The translations under genes were made by a program, and so were the position numbers. Shown piece after piece: positions 51,944-59,655 of a stretch of DNA of 64,000 nt. The number at the start of each line of letters is the position of its first letter. The first letter of the stretch is position 1. The DNA is from Paraburkholderia xenovorans LB400. GTDB lineage: Bacteria; Pseudomonadota; Gammaproteobacteria; Burkholderiales; Burkholderiaceae. A model generated the notes under the pieces. That model was not told the origin of the DNA. It was given only the letters and a program-made list of their open reading frames with translations, and did no database searches. The stretch spans positions 1,798,001 to 1,862,000 of the forward strand of contig NC_007952.1 of assembly GCF_000013645.1 (NCBI RefSeq). The letters are read 5' to 3'.

Positions 51944-52845
51944 GAGAGAAGTGACGCCTGGGCGGCCTGCGGGTTGAAATGCGATTGCGATTGCTGCGCG
52001 CCGCGCCCGGCAAGAAACGCGGCCAGATGGCGCCGTTCCTCGCGGCCCATCCATGTATTGATCTCCCATAGATCGGCCACCGGCGCATTCGTAAACGGCA
52101 GCGTGTGCAGATAACCGTCAGGGCCGAACTCCGGTGTCATCGTCGTGACCGTGTAGCCCTGCCCGATCTGCGCGCTCCACAGCGCTTCCCAGATCCGCTG
52201 ATGCGAGGCGAGGCAATCCGCGTACTCCGGCGCCGCCGGATGCGGCACCTGCGGACCTTGCGGATAGCCGACACGGCCATGCAGATGATGCGCATGCGGC
52301 GCAAGTTCGAGGATCGTGTCCCACTCGCTGTCGAGCAGCCGCTCGCAGACGGACACCCAATGGCTGAAGTCGCAGGTCAGCTTGAGCGGGGGCACGGCGC
52401 GCGCGACATCCCGCGTAATCCACGGGTTGAAGAACGAACGCCCGCGGTGCGTTTCGAAACTGCAGATCACGTCGTGCTTCGCGGCGATTTCCACCGCGCG
52501 GGTGAAGAAGTCCACTTGCGTCGCGGCAGGCCATGCGTCGCAACCGGCCATCACATTGAAGAAGCGCGGTTCGAGCGGCTTGCCCCAGACGATCTTCTGC
52601 TCCAGGTCCCGCAGATGATCGGCGGGCGTGGCCGAACGCTCCGGCACATAGCTGCCCGCCGTCGTGATCTCCGCGATGAACCCGAGGCCTTCGTCCGCGA
52701 TGGCCTGCGCAAAAGCGTCGCGCGCCGCGCCGCCGGGCGGCACCGGCGCTTCGATACCGTCGAAGCCCGCGGCCCGCACCAGCGGCGCGGCATCGCGCGG
52801 ACCGCCGTCGAATCCCCAGAACGTCTTGAACAATTCGAATTTCAT
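51940..52845 (-). CDS. Sugar phosphate isomerase/epimerase-like TIM-barrel protein
   Basis: 301 residues of the AP_endonuc_2/xylose isomerase-like barrel: FKTFWGFDGGPRDAAPLVRAAGFDGIEAP at the start, metal-ligand candidates in CSFETHRGRSFF, LTCDFSHW and HLHGRVGY, and a late MTPEFGPDGY. First gene of a two-gene operon with the oxygenase. GGAGAGG precedes the ATG at 52845. A 22-bp perfect palindrome sits 12 nt upstream. Function unknown. Confidence 0.8.
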   Translation of the reverse strand: MKFELFKTFWGFDGGPRDAAPLVRAAGFDGIEAPVPPGGAARDAFAQAIADEGLGFIAEITTAGSYVPERSATPADHLRDLEQKIVWGKPLEPRFFNVMAGCDAWPAATQVDFFTRAVEIAAKHDVICSFETHRGRSFFNPWITRDVARAVPPLKLTCDFSHWVSVCERLLDSEWDTILELAPHAHHLHGRVGYPQGPQVPHPAAPEYADCLASHQRIWEALWSAQIGQGYTVTTMTPEFGPDGYLHTLPFTNAPVADLWEINTWMGREERRHLAAFLAGRGAQQSQSHFNPQAAQASLLS

Positions 52846-52856
52846 CGCCTCTCCAT

Positions 52857-52878
52857 TTACATGCAAAATTGCATGTAA
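52857..52878. promoter_or_regulatory. Perfect 22-bp palindrome, probable operator
   Basis: Arms TTACATGCAA and TTGCATGTAA with AA between, 12 nt upstream of the TIM-barrel start and in the divergent region shared with the MarR-like gene. Its position would block transcription or translation of the operon when bound. Confidence 0.65.
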
Positions 52879-52914
52879 TAGTACCTATTAAATTCGCGCG
52901 TCAATAAACTATCC

Positions 52915-52930
52915 TTGCATGGCCGTGCAA
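52915..52930. promoter_or_regulatory. Second, imperfect copy of the palindromic operator
   Basis: TTGCATGGCCGTGCAA shares the TTGCAT/TGCAA half-sites of the palindrome at 52857 with one mismatched base pair. It lies 73 nt upstream of the MarR-like gene. Confidence 0.5.
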
Positions 52931-53002
52931 AAATCCGGGCACGCCCGATTTGCGGCTCGATTAGCACTTAAACTGTGCAGCCCTCCTCCTCGTGGTGAAT
53001 CG

Positions 53003-53371
53003 ATGAAGAAGAAAATTGCCCGCGCCAAAGGTCAGGCTGTCGCGCGCGCCATTCTCGACATGGACTGGCAGTGGTCGGCGCATTTCGGCGATCTCGGCCT
53101 GAACGACCTGAACTACAGCGATCTGTTCTGCCGCATGTGGGTGGACCCGGAAGACTACTTCGCCAAGACGGCGCTCTACGAGTTCATGCCGGGCGTGAGC
53201 CGCCGTACCGCCGTGCGCTACGTTCAGGAGTTGATCGACCGCGGCTGGCTGCTCGAGACGAGTTCCGCCGAAGATCGCCGCATCAGGCAGGTGAGCCTCA
53301 CGGCGCCGATCGGAGAGCGGCTGGAGCAGTTTCTGGCTTACGTGCATCAACGGTTCGCGGCGCTGGATTGA
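53003..53371 (+). CDS. MarR-like winged-helix regulator
   Basis: 122 residues. Recognition-helix region GVSRRTAVRYVQELIDRGW followed by a wing with SSAEDRRIRQVSLTA, as in MarR proteins. It is shorter at the N-terminus than most MarR regulators. It is divergent from the TIM-barrel/oxygenase operon, with two palindromic sites between, so it most likely represses that operon and itself. The ATG at 53003 is chosen; the frame is open upstream but reads as non-protein. Confidence 0.75.
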   Translation: MKKKIARAKGQAVARAILDMDWQWSAHFGDLGLNDLNYSDLFCRMWVDPEDYFAKTALYEFMPGVSRRTAVRYVQELIDRGWLLETSSAEDRRIRQVSLTAPIGERLEQFLAYVHQRFAALD

Positions 53372-53412
53372 CAGTGCGTCCGCGTCCGCATAAACCCTGG
53401 CGCGAAATCCAC

Positions 53413-53428
53413 TGGCATATTTCTCGCT
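53413..53428 (+). promoter_or_regulatory. Sigma-54-like -24/-12 promoter upstream of riboswitch copy 2
   Basis: TGGCAT-ATTTC-TCGCT has GG and GC at the -24/-12 spacing and the same TCGCT -12 box as the element before copy 1. Predicted start near 53439, about 30 nt before the aptamer. Confidence 0.5.
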
Positions 53429-53469
53429 AGATAACTGGCCGAGAGGTGCGGCAGCGTCGCATCTTAGGG

Positions 53470-53610
53470 ATGCTAGGGTTCCGGTTCGAGAGAACGTCTG
53501 GTCCGAGAGCAGCCCGGTGCGCCGACAGGTTCGATTGCTTCGCTTGCAGGTTCCACTGCGGACACGAACGGCCGGTGGCACTACACGGCGGGACAAAAGC
53601 CCGGGAGATT
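53470..53610 (+). promoter_or_regulatory. Guanidine-I (ykkC) riboswitch, copy 2
   Basis: CTAGGGTTCCGG, CTGGTCCGAGAGCA, CTACACGGCGGGACAAAAGC and CCGGGAGAT occur in order. Same class as copy 1, with a different central stem. It lies 197 nt upstream of the ABC binding-protein gene and should gate its expression by guanidine. Confidence 0.92.
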
Positions 53611-53806
53611 GGCGATAGCAATGTCTATCGTGCCTCTCCGTGGCCGGCGTTTGTCTTGTGCACATCGATCCCGTGCACATTTGTCCCGTGCAGTTTCCGC
53701 GCTTTGTCGTTCGCTTTCGCGCGGGAGCCGGTCATGTTGTTTCATCGCGCAGTCGCCGCGCGATCCAACTCAACAATCGCAATTGACCGGTCTCCTGGAG
53801 AAAACG

Positions 53807-54907
53807 ATGAAACGCTTCGAATCCTTGCGCACGTCCCGTCTTTCCCGTCTTTCCCGTCTTTCCCGTCTTTCCCGTCTTTCCCTTACTTCGCCCGCGCGCT
53901 TCGCGTCGGCCCTTCGCGTGCGTGGCGTGCTCGCCGTGGCTGCCGCCGCGCTCACTATCGGACTGACTGCGGGCTTTACCGCGACCCCGGCCCACGCGGC
54001 CACGCCGCTCGCCATCGGCTATAGCGACTGGCCCGGCTTCGTCGCCTTCCAGATCGCGATCGAAAAAGGCTGGTTCAAGGAAGCCGGCGTGGACGTCAAT
54101 TTCCAGTGGTTCGACTACTCGGCCTCGCTCGATGCGTTTTCCGCCGGCAAACTCGATGCGGTCGGCGCAACCAACGGCGACGCGCTGGTGACAGGCGCAA
54201 GCGGCGCCAAGAACGTGATGATCCTGCTGACCGACTATTCGAGCGGCAACGACATGATCGTCGCCAAACCGCCGGTGCGCACGGTGGAAGGATTGAAGGG
54301 CAAGAAGGTCGGCGTTGAAATCGGCCTCGTCGATCACCTGCTGCTCGATACGGCGCTGGAAAAACATGCGCTGAAGGAATCGGATATCACGCTCGTCAAC
54401 GCAAAAACCAACGAACTGCCGCAAGTGCTGGCCTCCTCCAAAGACGTCGCAGCGGTCGGCGCCTGGCAGCCGAACGCGGGTGAAGCGCTCAAGCGCGTAC
54501 CGGGCTCGCGGCCGATCTTCACGTCCGCCGACGCCCCCGGCCTGATCTACGACGCGATCACGGTGAACCCCGTCAGCCTGCAATCGCGCAGGGCCGACTG
54601 GGCCAAGGTGATCAAGGTCTGGTATCGCTGCGTGGCCTATATCAACGACCCGAAAACGCAACCGGACGCGGTCAAGATCATGTCCGCGCGGGTCGGCCTC
54701 ACGCCGGCGCAGTACCTGCCCTTGCTCAAAGGCACGCACCTGCTCGACTCCACAGCGGCGAAGAAGGCCTTCACCAAGGGCGACGGACTGGACTCCGTCT
54801 ACGGTTCGAGCGCGAACGCCGACAGGTTCAACGTGCGCAACGGCGTGTACAAGCAGTCGCAAAACGTGAACGCCTATATCGACCCCTCGCTCGCCAACGC
54901 GCAGTAA
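53807..54907 (+). CDS. ABC transporter substrate-binding protein, probable guanidine binding
   Basis: 366 residues, SsuA/TauA/NMT1 type: PLAIGYSDWPGFVAFQIAIE at the start of the mature protein, then ATNGDALVTGAS and KKVGVEIGLVDHLLL. The signal peptide is long: an N-region with SRLSRLSRLSRLSRLSL from a 9-bp tandem repeat, then a hydrophobic core and cleavage near PAHAATP. GGAG lies 7 nt before the ATG. The matching ATPase and permease are in the minus-strand operon 11 kb to the left. The guanidine-I riboswitch in its leader supports guanidine as ligand. Confidence 0.88.
   Translation: MKRFESLRTSRLSRLSRLSRLSRLSLTSPARFASALRVRGVLAVAAAALTIGLTAGFTATPAHAATPLAIGYSDWPGFVAFQIAIEKGWFKEAGVDVNFQWFDYSASLDAFSAGKLDAVGATNGDALVTGASGAKNVMILLTDYSSGNDMIVAKPPVRTVEGLKGKKVGVEIGLVDHLLLDTALEKHALKESDITLVNAKTNELPQVLASSKDVAAVGAWQPNAGEALKRVPGSRPIFTSADAPGLIYDAITVNPVSLQSRRADWAKVIKVWYRCVAYINDPKTQPDAVKIMSARVGLTPAQYLPLLKGTHLLDSTAAKKAFTKGDGLDSVYGSSANADRFNVRNGVYKQSQNVNAYIDPSLANAQ
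53837..53881 (+). repeat. Five-copy 9-bp in-frame tandem repeat in a signal peptide
   Basis: CGTCTTTCC repeated five times without change, encoding R-L-S units in the N-region of the guanidine binding-protein signal sequence. Loss or gain of a unit keeps the frame and changes the basic charge ahead of the hydrophobic core. Confidence 0.95.
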
Positions 54908-55068
54908 GCGCAGCGCGAAGCACTGCCGGCACTCACGCCGAAATAGCCCGCGGACCCGAAACTGTTATTCTTGCGTCTCTCCCGACCATCAACAGGTCGC
55001 CTGCCGCCTCCGGGCGGCAACTCCCAGGCGGCGCTTCTGCGCCCGACTTCCGAGAGACAGGAATTTGC

Positions 55069-56112
55069 ATGTTCGGTTTTCTGCGCGGCTATTTTTCCAA
55101 CGACCTGGCAATCGACCTCGGCACGTCGAACACGCTCATCTACATGCGTGGCAAGGGTATCGTGCTGGACGAACCTTCGGTGGTCTCGATTCGCCAGGAA
55201 GGCGGTCCGAACGGCAAGAAGATCATTCTGGCCGTCGGCAAGGAAGCAAAACAGATGCTCGGCAAGGTGCCGGGCAATATCGAGGCGATCCGCCCGATGA
55301 AAGACGGCGTGATCGCCGACTTCAACATTACCCAGCAGATGATCAAGCGCTTCATCCAGATGGCGCACGAGTCGCGTATGTTCGCGCCGTCGCCGCGCAT
55401 CATCATCTGCGTGCCGTGCGGCTCCACCCAGGTGGAGCGCCGCGCGATCAAGGAGGCCGCGCACAGCGCGGGCGCTTCGCAGGTCTATCTGATCGAGGAG
55501 CCGATGGCCGCGGCCACCGGCGCGGGCTTGCCGGTGTCGGAAGCGACCGGCTCGATGGTGGTCGACATTGGCGGCGGCACCACCGAAGTGGGCGTGATCT
55601 CGCTCGGCGGCATCGTTTATAAAGGCTCGGTGCGCGTGGGCGGCGACAAGTTCGACGACGCGATCGTCAACTACATTCGCCGCAATTACGGCATGCTGAT
55701 CGGCGAGCAAACGGCCGAAGCCATCAAGAAGGAAATCGGCTCCGCGTTTCCGGGCTCCGAGGTCAAGGAGATGGAAGTCAAGGGCCGCAATATGTCCGAA
55801 GGGATTCCGCGCAGCTTCACGGTGTCCAGCAACGAGATTCTCGAAGCGCTGACCGATCCGCTCAATCAGATCGTCTCCGCCGTGAAGATCGCGCTGGAGC
55901 AAACGCCGCCGGAACTGGGCGCGGACATTGCCGAGCGCGGCATCATGCTGGCGGGCGGCGGCGCGCTGCTGCGCGATCTGGACCGCCTGCTCGCCGAAGA
56001 AACGGGCTTGCCGGTGTTCGTCGCCGAAGCGCCGCTGACTTGCGTGGTGCGCGGCTCGGGCATGGCGCTCGAACGGATCGACAAATTCGGCGGCGCGTTC
56101 TCTTACGAATGA
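55069..56112 (+). CDS. mreB: Rod-shape protein MreB, stand-alone copy
   Basis: 347 residues, full length. Actin-fold motifs are intact: phosphate 1 DLGTSNTLIY, phosphate 2 MVVDIGGGTTEVGVISL, adenosine motif LAGGGALLRDLD, and the amphipathic N-terminus MFGFLRGYFSNDL. It assembles into membrane-bound filaments guiding wall synthesis. No mreC, mreD or pbp2 neighbour is present, so this is probably a paralogue of the copy in the normal mre operon. AGGA precedes the ATG. The 161 nt upstream hold no other feature I can name. Confidence 0.93.
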   Translation: MFGFLRGYFSNDLAIDLGTSNTLIYMRGKGIVLDEPSVVSIRQEGGPNGKKIILAVGKEAKQMLGKVPGNIEAIRPMKDGVIADFNITQQMIKRFIQMAHESRMFAPSPRIIICVPCGSTQVERRAIKEAAHSAGASQVYLIEEPMAAATGAGLPVSEATGSMVVDIGGGTTEVGVISLGGIVYKGSVRVGGDKFDDAIVNYIRRNYGMLIGEQTAEAIKKEIGSAFPGSEVKEMEVKGRNMSEGIPRSFTVSSNEILEALTDPLNQIVSAVKIALEQTPPELGADIAERGIMLAGGGALLRDLDRLLAEETGLPVFVAEAPLTCVVRGSGMALERIDKFGGAFSYE

Positions 56113-56130
56113 GCCTCGCGCGCCTGCGGA

Positions 56131-56184
56131 CGCTCGAACCACTCAAGCTGCTCAAGCCGCCCAAGCCACTCAACCCGCTCAGGA
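56131..56184. repeat. Degenerate 9-bp tandem repeat
   Basis: Six units of the form CNCTCAAGC between the end of mreB and the end of the convergent GntR gene (the last unit runs into its stop). No stem-loop is evident. Confidence 0.7.
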
Positions 56185-56937
56185 CACGAACGGCAGCTTG
56201 CTGTCGCGCGCCGCGGCAAGCATGGACAGTGTGATCTTGCGCACTTCCAGCTTGCTCTGCGTGACATGCGCGCGCAGCAGGATGATCGCTTCGGTCAAAC
56301 GGTTGCGTTCGATCAGATTGAGCATGGTGGCATGCTCGTCGTACGTGGCGCTGGTGCGGTGCGGTTTCAGAAAATCGAGCCGCCGCACAATGCGGATGCG
56401 CTCGGCCACTTCGTTATGCACGCGCAGCATTTCCGCGTTGCCGGTGGCGGCAACCAGTTGGCGGTGAAAATTTTCGTCCATGCCGAACATTTTCACCGGG
56501 TCGCTCTCGCGCAATTCGGGCTCGACGCACCAGACCGCCTTCAATGCCTCCACGGCGGCGTGAGCGCTATCGCCGCCCGTGCCTATCCGCTCCACCGCCG
56601 CGACTTCCAGCACGATGCGCAAATCGTAGAGCTGATCGAGTTGATCGAAGTTGATCGGCGAGACTTTCCAGCCGCGCCGGAAGCCGACTTCCAGATAGCC
56701 CTCGCGTTGCAGCCGGAACAGGCCGTCGCGCATTGGCGTGCGCGACACGCCGTAGTGCTGCGCAATGCCGTTCTCCGAAAAACGGTCGCCGGGAAAGAGG
56801 CGAAAGCTGAAGATATCGTTCTTGAGCTGCTGATAGACCTGCTCGGCAAGCGGGTTGGCCGCGGCAGGCTGCGCGGGCGCATCCTGCACGCCTGAAGCAG
56901 CGGGCGTCTCCAGCAGGTTGGTCGGGTCGTCGTTCAT
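56179..56937 (-). CDS. GntR family (FCD) transcriptional regulator of the triuret/biuret-type locus
   Basis: 252 residues. A winged helix (about 30-95, with NGIAQHYGVSRTPMRDGLFRLQREGYL) is followed by an FCD domain with the acid/metal pocket residues DLRIVLE, MDENFHRQLV and YDEHATML. AAAGGA precedes the ATG. It is the last gene of the same-strand cluster, 33 nt after the HpxZ-like gene, and probably senses a pathway intermediate. Confidence 0.88.
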   Translation of the reverse strand: MNDDPTNLLETPAASGVQDAPAQPAAANPLAEQVYQQLKNDIFSFRLFPGDRFSENGIAQHYGVSRTPMRDGLFRLQREGYLEVGFRRGWKVSPINFDQLDQLYDLRIVLEVAAVERIGTGGDSAHAAVEALKAVWCVEPELRESDPVKMFGMDENFHRQLVAATGNAEMLRVHNEVAERIRIVRRLDFLKPHRTSATYDEHATMLNLIERNRLTEAIILLRAHVTQSKLEVRKITLSMLAAARDSKLPFVS

Positions 56938-56970
56938 GTTGCCTGGTCCTTTGTTCTTATTATCGGCGTT

Positions 56971-57357
56971 TCACGGCATGGCGATGAGACTGACATGCGC
57001 GGCGACGATTTTCCAGCCATCGGCGGGACTGAGCCTCGCCCATGTTTGCATCTGACGGCCGAGCAAGGGCGTGGCGTCGCTCGTGAATTCGGTGCTGACC
57101 GTGGCGAAGTCCGTGCCGAAGGTCGTCACCACGGTTCGATGCAGCTTGCGCGACTTCGGCACCGGCTCGCAGCGCTCGCGCCATGCACGGATCGCTTCGC
57201 CGCCGTGCTGCACTTCAGCGATACCGTAGCGCACCGTTTCCGGCGTGTGCCAGAAAAGCGCGTTCATCGCCTCGATGTCGTTCTCCACCAGCGCCCGTTC
57301 GTATTCGACGAACGCCGCCTGCACCTGTGCCACGATGTCGGGTTGATTCACTTCCAT
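56971..57357 (-). CDS. HpxZ/AtzH-like protein (DUF3225, SnoaL-like fold)
   Basis: 128 residues. A single cone-shaped alpha+beta domain: VEYERALVENDIEAMNALFW, then VRYGIAEVQHGGEAIRAWR and GRQMQTWARLSPADGWKIVAAHVS. Relatives occur in oxalurate (HpxZ) and s-triazine (AtzH) degradation next to amidases. The start overlaps the upstream cysteine hydrolase by 10 nt. A chaperone-like or small-molecule role beside the hydrolases is inferred. Confidence 0.75.
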   Translation of the reverse strand: MEVNQPDIVAQVQAAFVEYERALVENDIEAMNALFWHTPETVRYGIAEVQHGGEAIRAWRERCEPVPKSRKLHRTVVTTFGTDFATVSTEFTSDATPLLGRQMQTWARLSPADGWKIVAAHVSLIAMP

Positions 57358-58043
57358 GCTGGGATCGTCCCGTCGATTTTCAATAGTGAAGACAAAGGTG
57401 CGGTCCAGCCGACAATGCCGCCTTGCGAGCGCACCATGTCGAGCGTTGCCTGTTTGAACGCGGGGAAATAGCTCGCCGTGGCGTCTTCGATCAGCAGGCT
57501 GTCATAACCACGGTCGTTGGCCTCGCGCATCGACGTTTGCACGCACACCTCGGTGGTCACGCCGGCAAACACCAGATGCGTGATGCCGCGCATCGCCAGT
57601 TCCTCGCCGAGCCGGGTCGCGTAGAACGCGCCCTTGCCGGGTTTGTCGATTACCAGTTCGCCGGCCAGCGGCGCAAGCGGCTCGATGATCGCATTGCCGG
57701 GTTCGCCGCGAACGAGAATGCGGCCCATCGGCCCCGCGTCGCCGATCCGCGCGTTCGGCGCGCCGCGCAGACGTTTGGCCGGCGGGCAGTCGGACAGATC
57801 CGCCGCATGCGATTCACGCGTATGCACGACGAGCCATTGGTGTTGGCGCGCGAACGCAAGCAGCGCGGCCACGGTCGGCACGATCTCGGCGAGCAGCGAG
57901 ACGTCGTTGCCGAGCGACTCGCCGAAGCCGCCCGGTTCGATGAAGTCGCGCTGCATGTCGATCACGACCAGCGCGGTTTTTGCGGGGTCGAAGCTGAACG
58001 GTCCGGGTTGGGCGTCGATGGTCAGCAAATGGGTCGATGTCAT
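57348..58043 (-). CDS. trtA: Isochorismatase-like cysteine hydrolase, probable triuret hydrolase
   Basis: 231 residues. Catalytic triad of the family: Asp29 (VVIDMQRDF), Lys134 (IDKPGKGAFY) and Cys167 (TTEVCVQTSMREAND). It is clearly related to the BiuH-like protein of the same cluster but divergent outside the motifs. Triuret hydrolase TrtA, encoded with BiuH in Herbaspirillum and rhizobia, is of this family and converts triuret to carboxybiuret, which yields biuret. The assignment to TrtA rests on cluster context and recalled similarity. The ATG overlaps the ATPase stop as ATGA. Confidence 0.6.
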   Translation of the reverse strand: MTSTHLLTIDAQPGPFSFDPAKTALVVIDMQRDFIEPGGFGESLGNDVSLLAEIVPTVAALLAFARQHQWLVVHTRESHAADLSDCPPAKRLRGAPNARIGDAGPMGRILVRGEPGNAIIEPLAPLAGELVIDKPGKGAFYATRLGEELAMRGITHLVFAGVTTEVCVQTSMREANDRGYDSLLIEDATASYFPAFKQATLDMVRSQGGIVGWTAPLSSLLKIDGTIPAWK

Positions 58044-59653
58044 CCGATGGTTTCCCTCAGTTTTTCGGCCGGTGCGGCGTGTGGCGCGGCGGTGTCGCCG
58101 TGTCCGGCCATATGCTGGCCGAGCACGGTGCGATCCGCGCGCGCCGCCGGTGTTTCGAACACCAGCTCGCCCTCGGCGATCACCATGATACGGTCCGCCA
58201 GTTCGAGCAGTTCGTCGAGGTCTTCGCTCACCAGCAGCACGGCCGCGCCGGCATCGCGCGCGGCCATCAGACGCGCATGGATATCGGCCACCGACGCGAA
58301 GTCGAGCCCGAACACCGGATTCGCGACGATCAGCACATCCACCGGCTGCCCGAGTTCGCGCGCCAGCACCGCGCGTTGCACGTTGCCGCCCGAGAGCGTG
58401 CCGATCGCACGTTCCGGCACGGGCGGGCGCACGTTGAATTCGCCGATCAACTGCGCGGCGCGCTCGCGCATGGCGCGGCGATCGAGCCACCAGCCGCCGC
58501 GCCGCAACGGCTCGCGATCGAAGTCGCGCAGCGCGAGATTCTGCGCGACGCTCATGGCGCCGACGCAGGCGTTCTTCAGCGGCTCTTCGGGGATCGCGAA
58601 GACGCGCCGCTGCGTCATCTGTTCGCGCGTTGCATGGTACGGCTTGCCGGCCACCTGCATGTCGCCGGTCTTCACACGGCGCTGGCCGACCAGCGCTTCC
58701 ACCAGTTCCTTCTGACCGTTGCCGGAGACGCCCGCGAGTCCGAGAATTTCGCCCGCGCGCACGGACAGCGTTGCGTGCTTCACGGCCGTGTGGCCGCGAT
58801 CGTCTTCCACGGACACATCGCGCAGCGCGAGGCGCACCTGGGCGGATTCGTCGACCGGCTTGCGCTGCACGCGCGCTTCGGTCACTGCCGCCATGACAGG
58901 CGCGTCGCCGGTGGCCACGGTGCCCATCATCCAGGCGGCGAGTTCGTCGCGCGTGGTGTTCGCAACCGCGCTCGTGCCGACCTGGCGCCCCTTGCGCAAT
59001 ACCGTGACGTCGTCCGCGTAGGCCATCACTTCGCGGAACTTGTGCGTGATCATCAGCACGGTCAGCTCGCCGCGCGTGGTCAGATCGCGCATCAGGCCGA
59101 GCACTTCGTCGGCTTCCTGCGGTGTCAGCACGGAAGTCGGTTCGTCGAGGATCAGGAAGCGCTGCTGTAGATAGAGCTGCTTGAGGATTTCGAGCTTCTG
59201 CTTTTCACCGGCGGCAAGTCCCGCGACCGGCGCGTCGAGCGGCAAGCGAAACGGCATGCGCTGCATGAACGCGGCGAGCGCGGCGCGCTCCGCTTTCCAG
59301 TCGATTTTCCACGGCATTTGTCCACGCGCGAGCAGCAGGTTCTCTTCGACGGACAGGCCCGCGGCCAGCGTGAAATGCTGATACACCATGCCGATGCCGA
59401 GCGCCTGCGCGTCACGCGGCGAATGGATGTGCACTTCGCGGCCGTCGGCGGCGATCTGGCCGTCGTCGAGCACGCCGTAGCCGACCAGTCCCTTCACGAG
59501 CGTGCTCTTGCCCGCGCCGTTCTCGCCGAGCAGCGCGTGGATCGTGCCGGCCTTGACCTTGATCGAAACGCCGTCCAGCGCGCGAAATGCGCCGAACGAT
59601 TTGCTCGCGTTCAGCACTTCCACACCGAGCGCCTGCCGTACCGTCGTCGACAT
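58040..59653 (-). CDS. ABC importer ATPase with two NBDs (nucleoside/BMP-linked type)
   Basis: 537 residues. NBD1: GENGAGKST, LAAGEKQKLEI and LILDEPTSVLT. NBD2: degenerate GVSGNGQKE, LSGGNVQRAVLAREL and a weakened LIVANPVFGLD in place of the usual PTRGLD. It matches ATPases that pair with two permeases and a BMP-type binding protein (YufO type). GGGGGG lies 6 nt before the ATG at 59653; an ATG two codons earlier overlaps the BiuH stop. It is inserted between the two hydrolase genes. Confidence 0.9.
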   Translation of the reverse strand: MSTTVRQALGVEVLNASKSFGAFRALDGVSIKVKAGTIHALLGENGAGKSTLVKGLVGYGVLDDGQIAADGREVHIHSPRDAQALGIGMVYQHFTLAAGLSVEENLLLARGQMPWKIDWKAERAALAAFMQRMPFRLPLDAPVAGLAAGEKQKLEILKQLYLQQRFLILDEPTSVLTPQEADEVLGLMRDLTTRGELTVLMITHKFREVMAYADDVTVLRKGRQVGTSAVANTTRDELAAWMMGTVATGDAPVMAAVTEARVQRKPVDESAQVRLALRDVSVEDDRGHTAVKHATLSVRAGEILGLAGVSGNGQKELVEALVGQRRVKTGDMQVAGKPYHATREQMTQRRVFAIPEEPLKNACVGAMSVAQNLALRDFDREPLRRGGWWLDRRAMRERAAQLIGEFNVRPPVPERAIGTLSGGNVQRAVLARELGQPVDVLIVANPVFGLDFASVADIHARLMAARDAGAAVLLVSEDLDELLELADRIMVIAEGELVFETPAARADRTVLGQHMAGHGDTAAPHAAPAEKLRETIG

Positions 59654-59655
59654 GA

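Larger units (their letters stand above)
53372..53806 (+). other. Long leader region of the guanidine binding-protein gene
   Basis: 435 nt without a gene. It carries a sigma-54-like element (53413-53428), a guanidine-I riboswitch (53470-53610), then about 195 nt of leader with repeated CCGTGCA-containing segments (around 53670-53695), and the TGGAGAAAACG ribosome binding region. A TTGACA at 53368-53373 has no convincing -10 partner. Confidence 0.7.

Noticed and set aside
53368..53373. TTGACA as a sigma-70 -35 box for the guanidine binding-protein transcript
   Set aside because: No acceptable -10 at 16-18 nt, and it overlaps the MarR-like stop codon. The -24/-12 element at 53413 is a better candidate.
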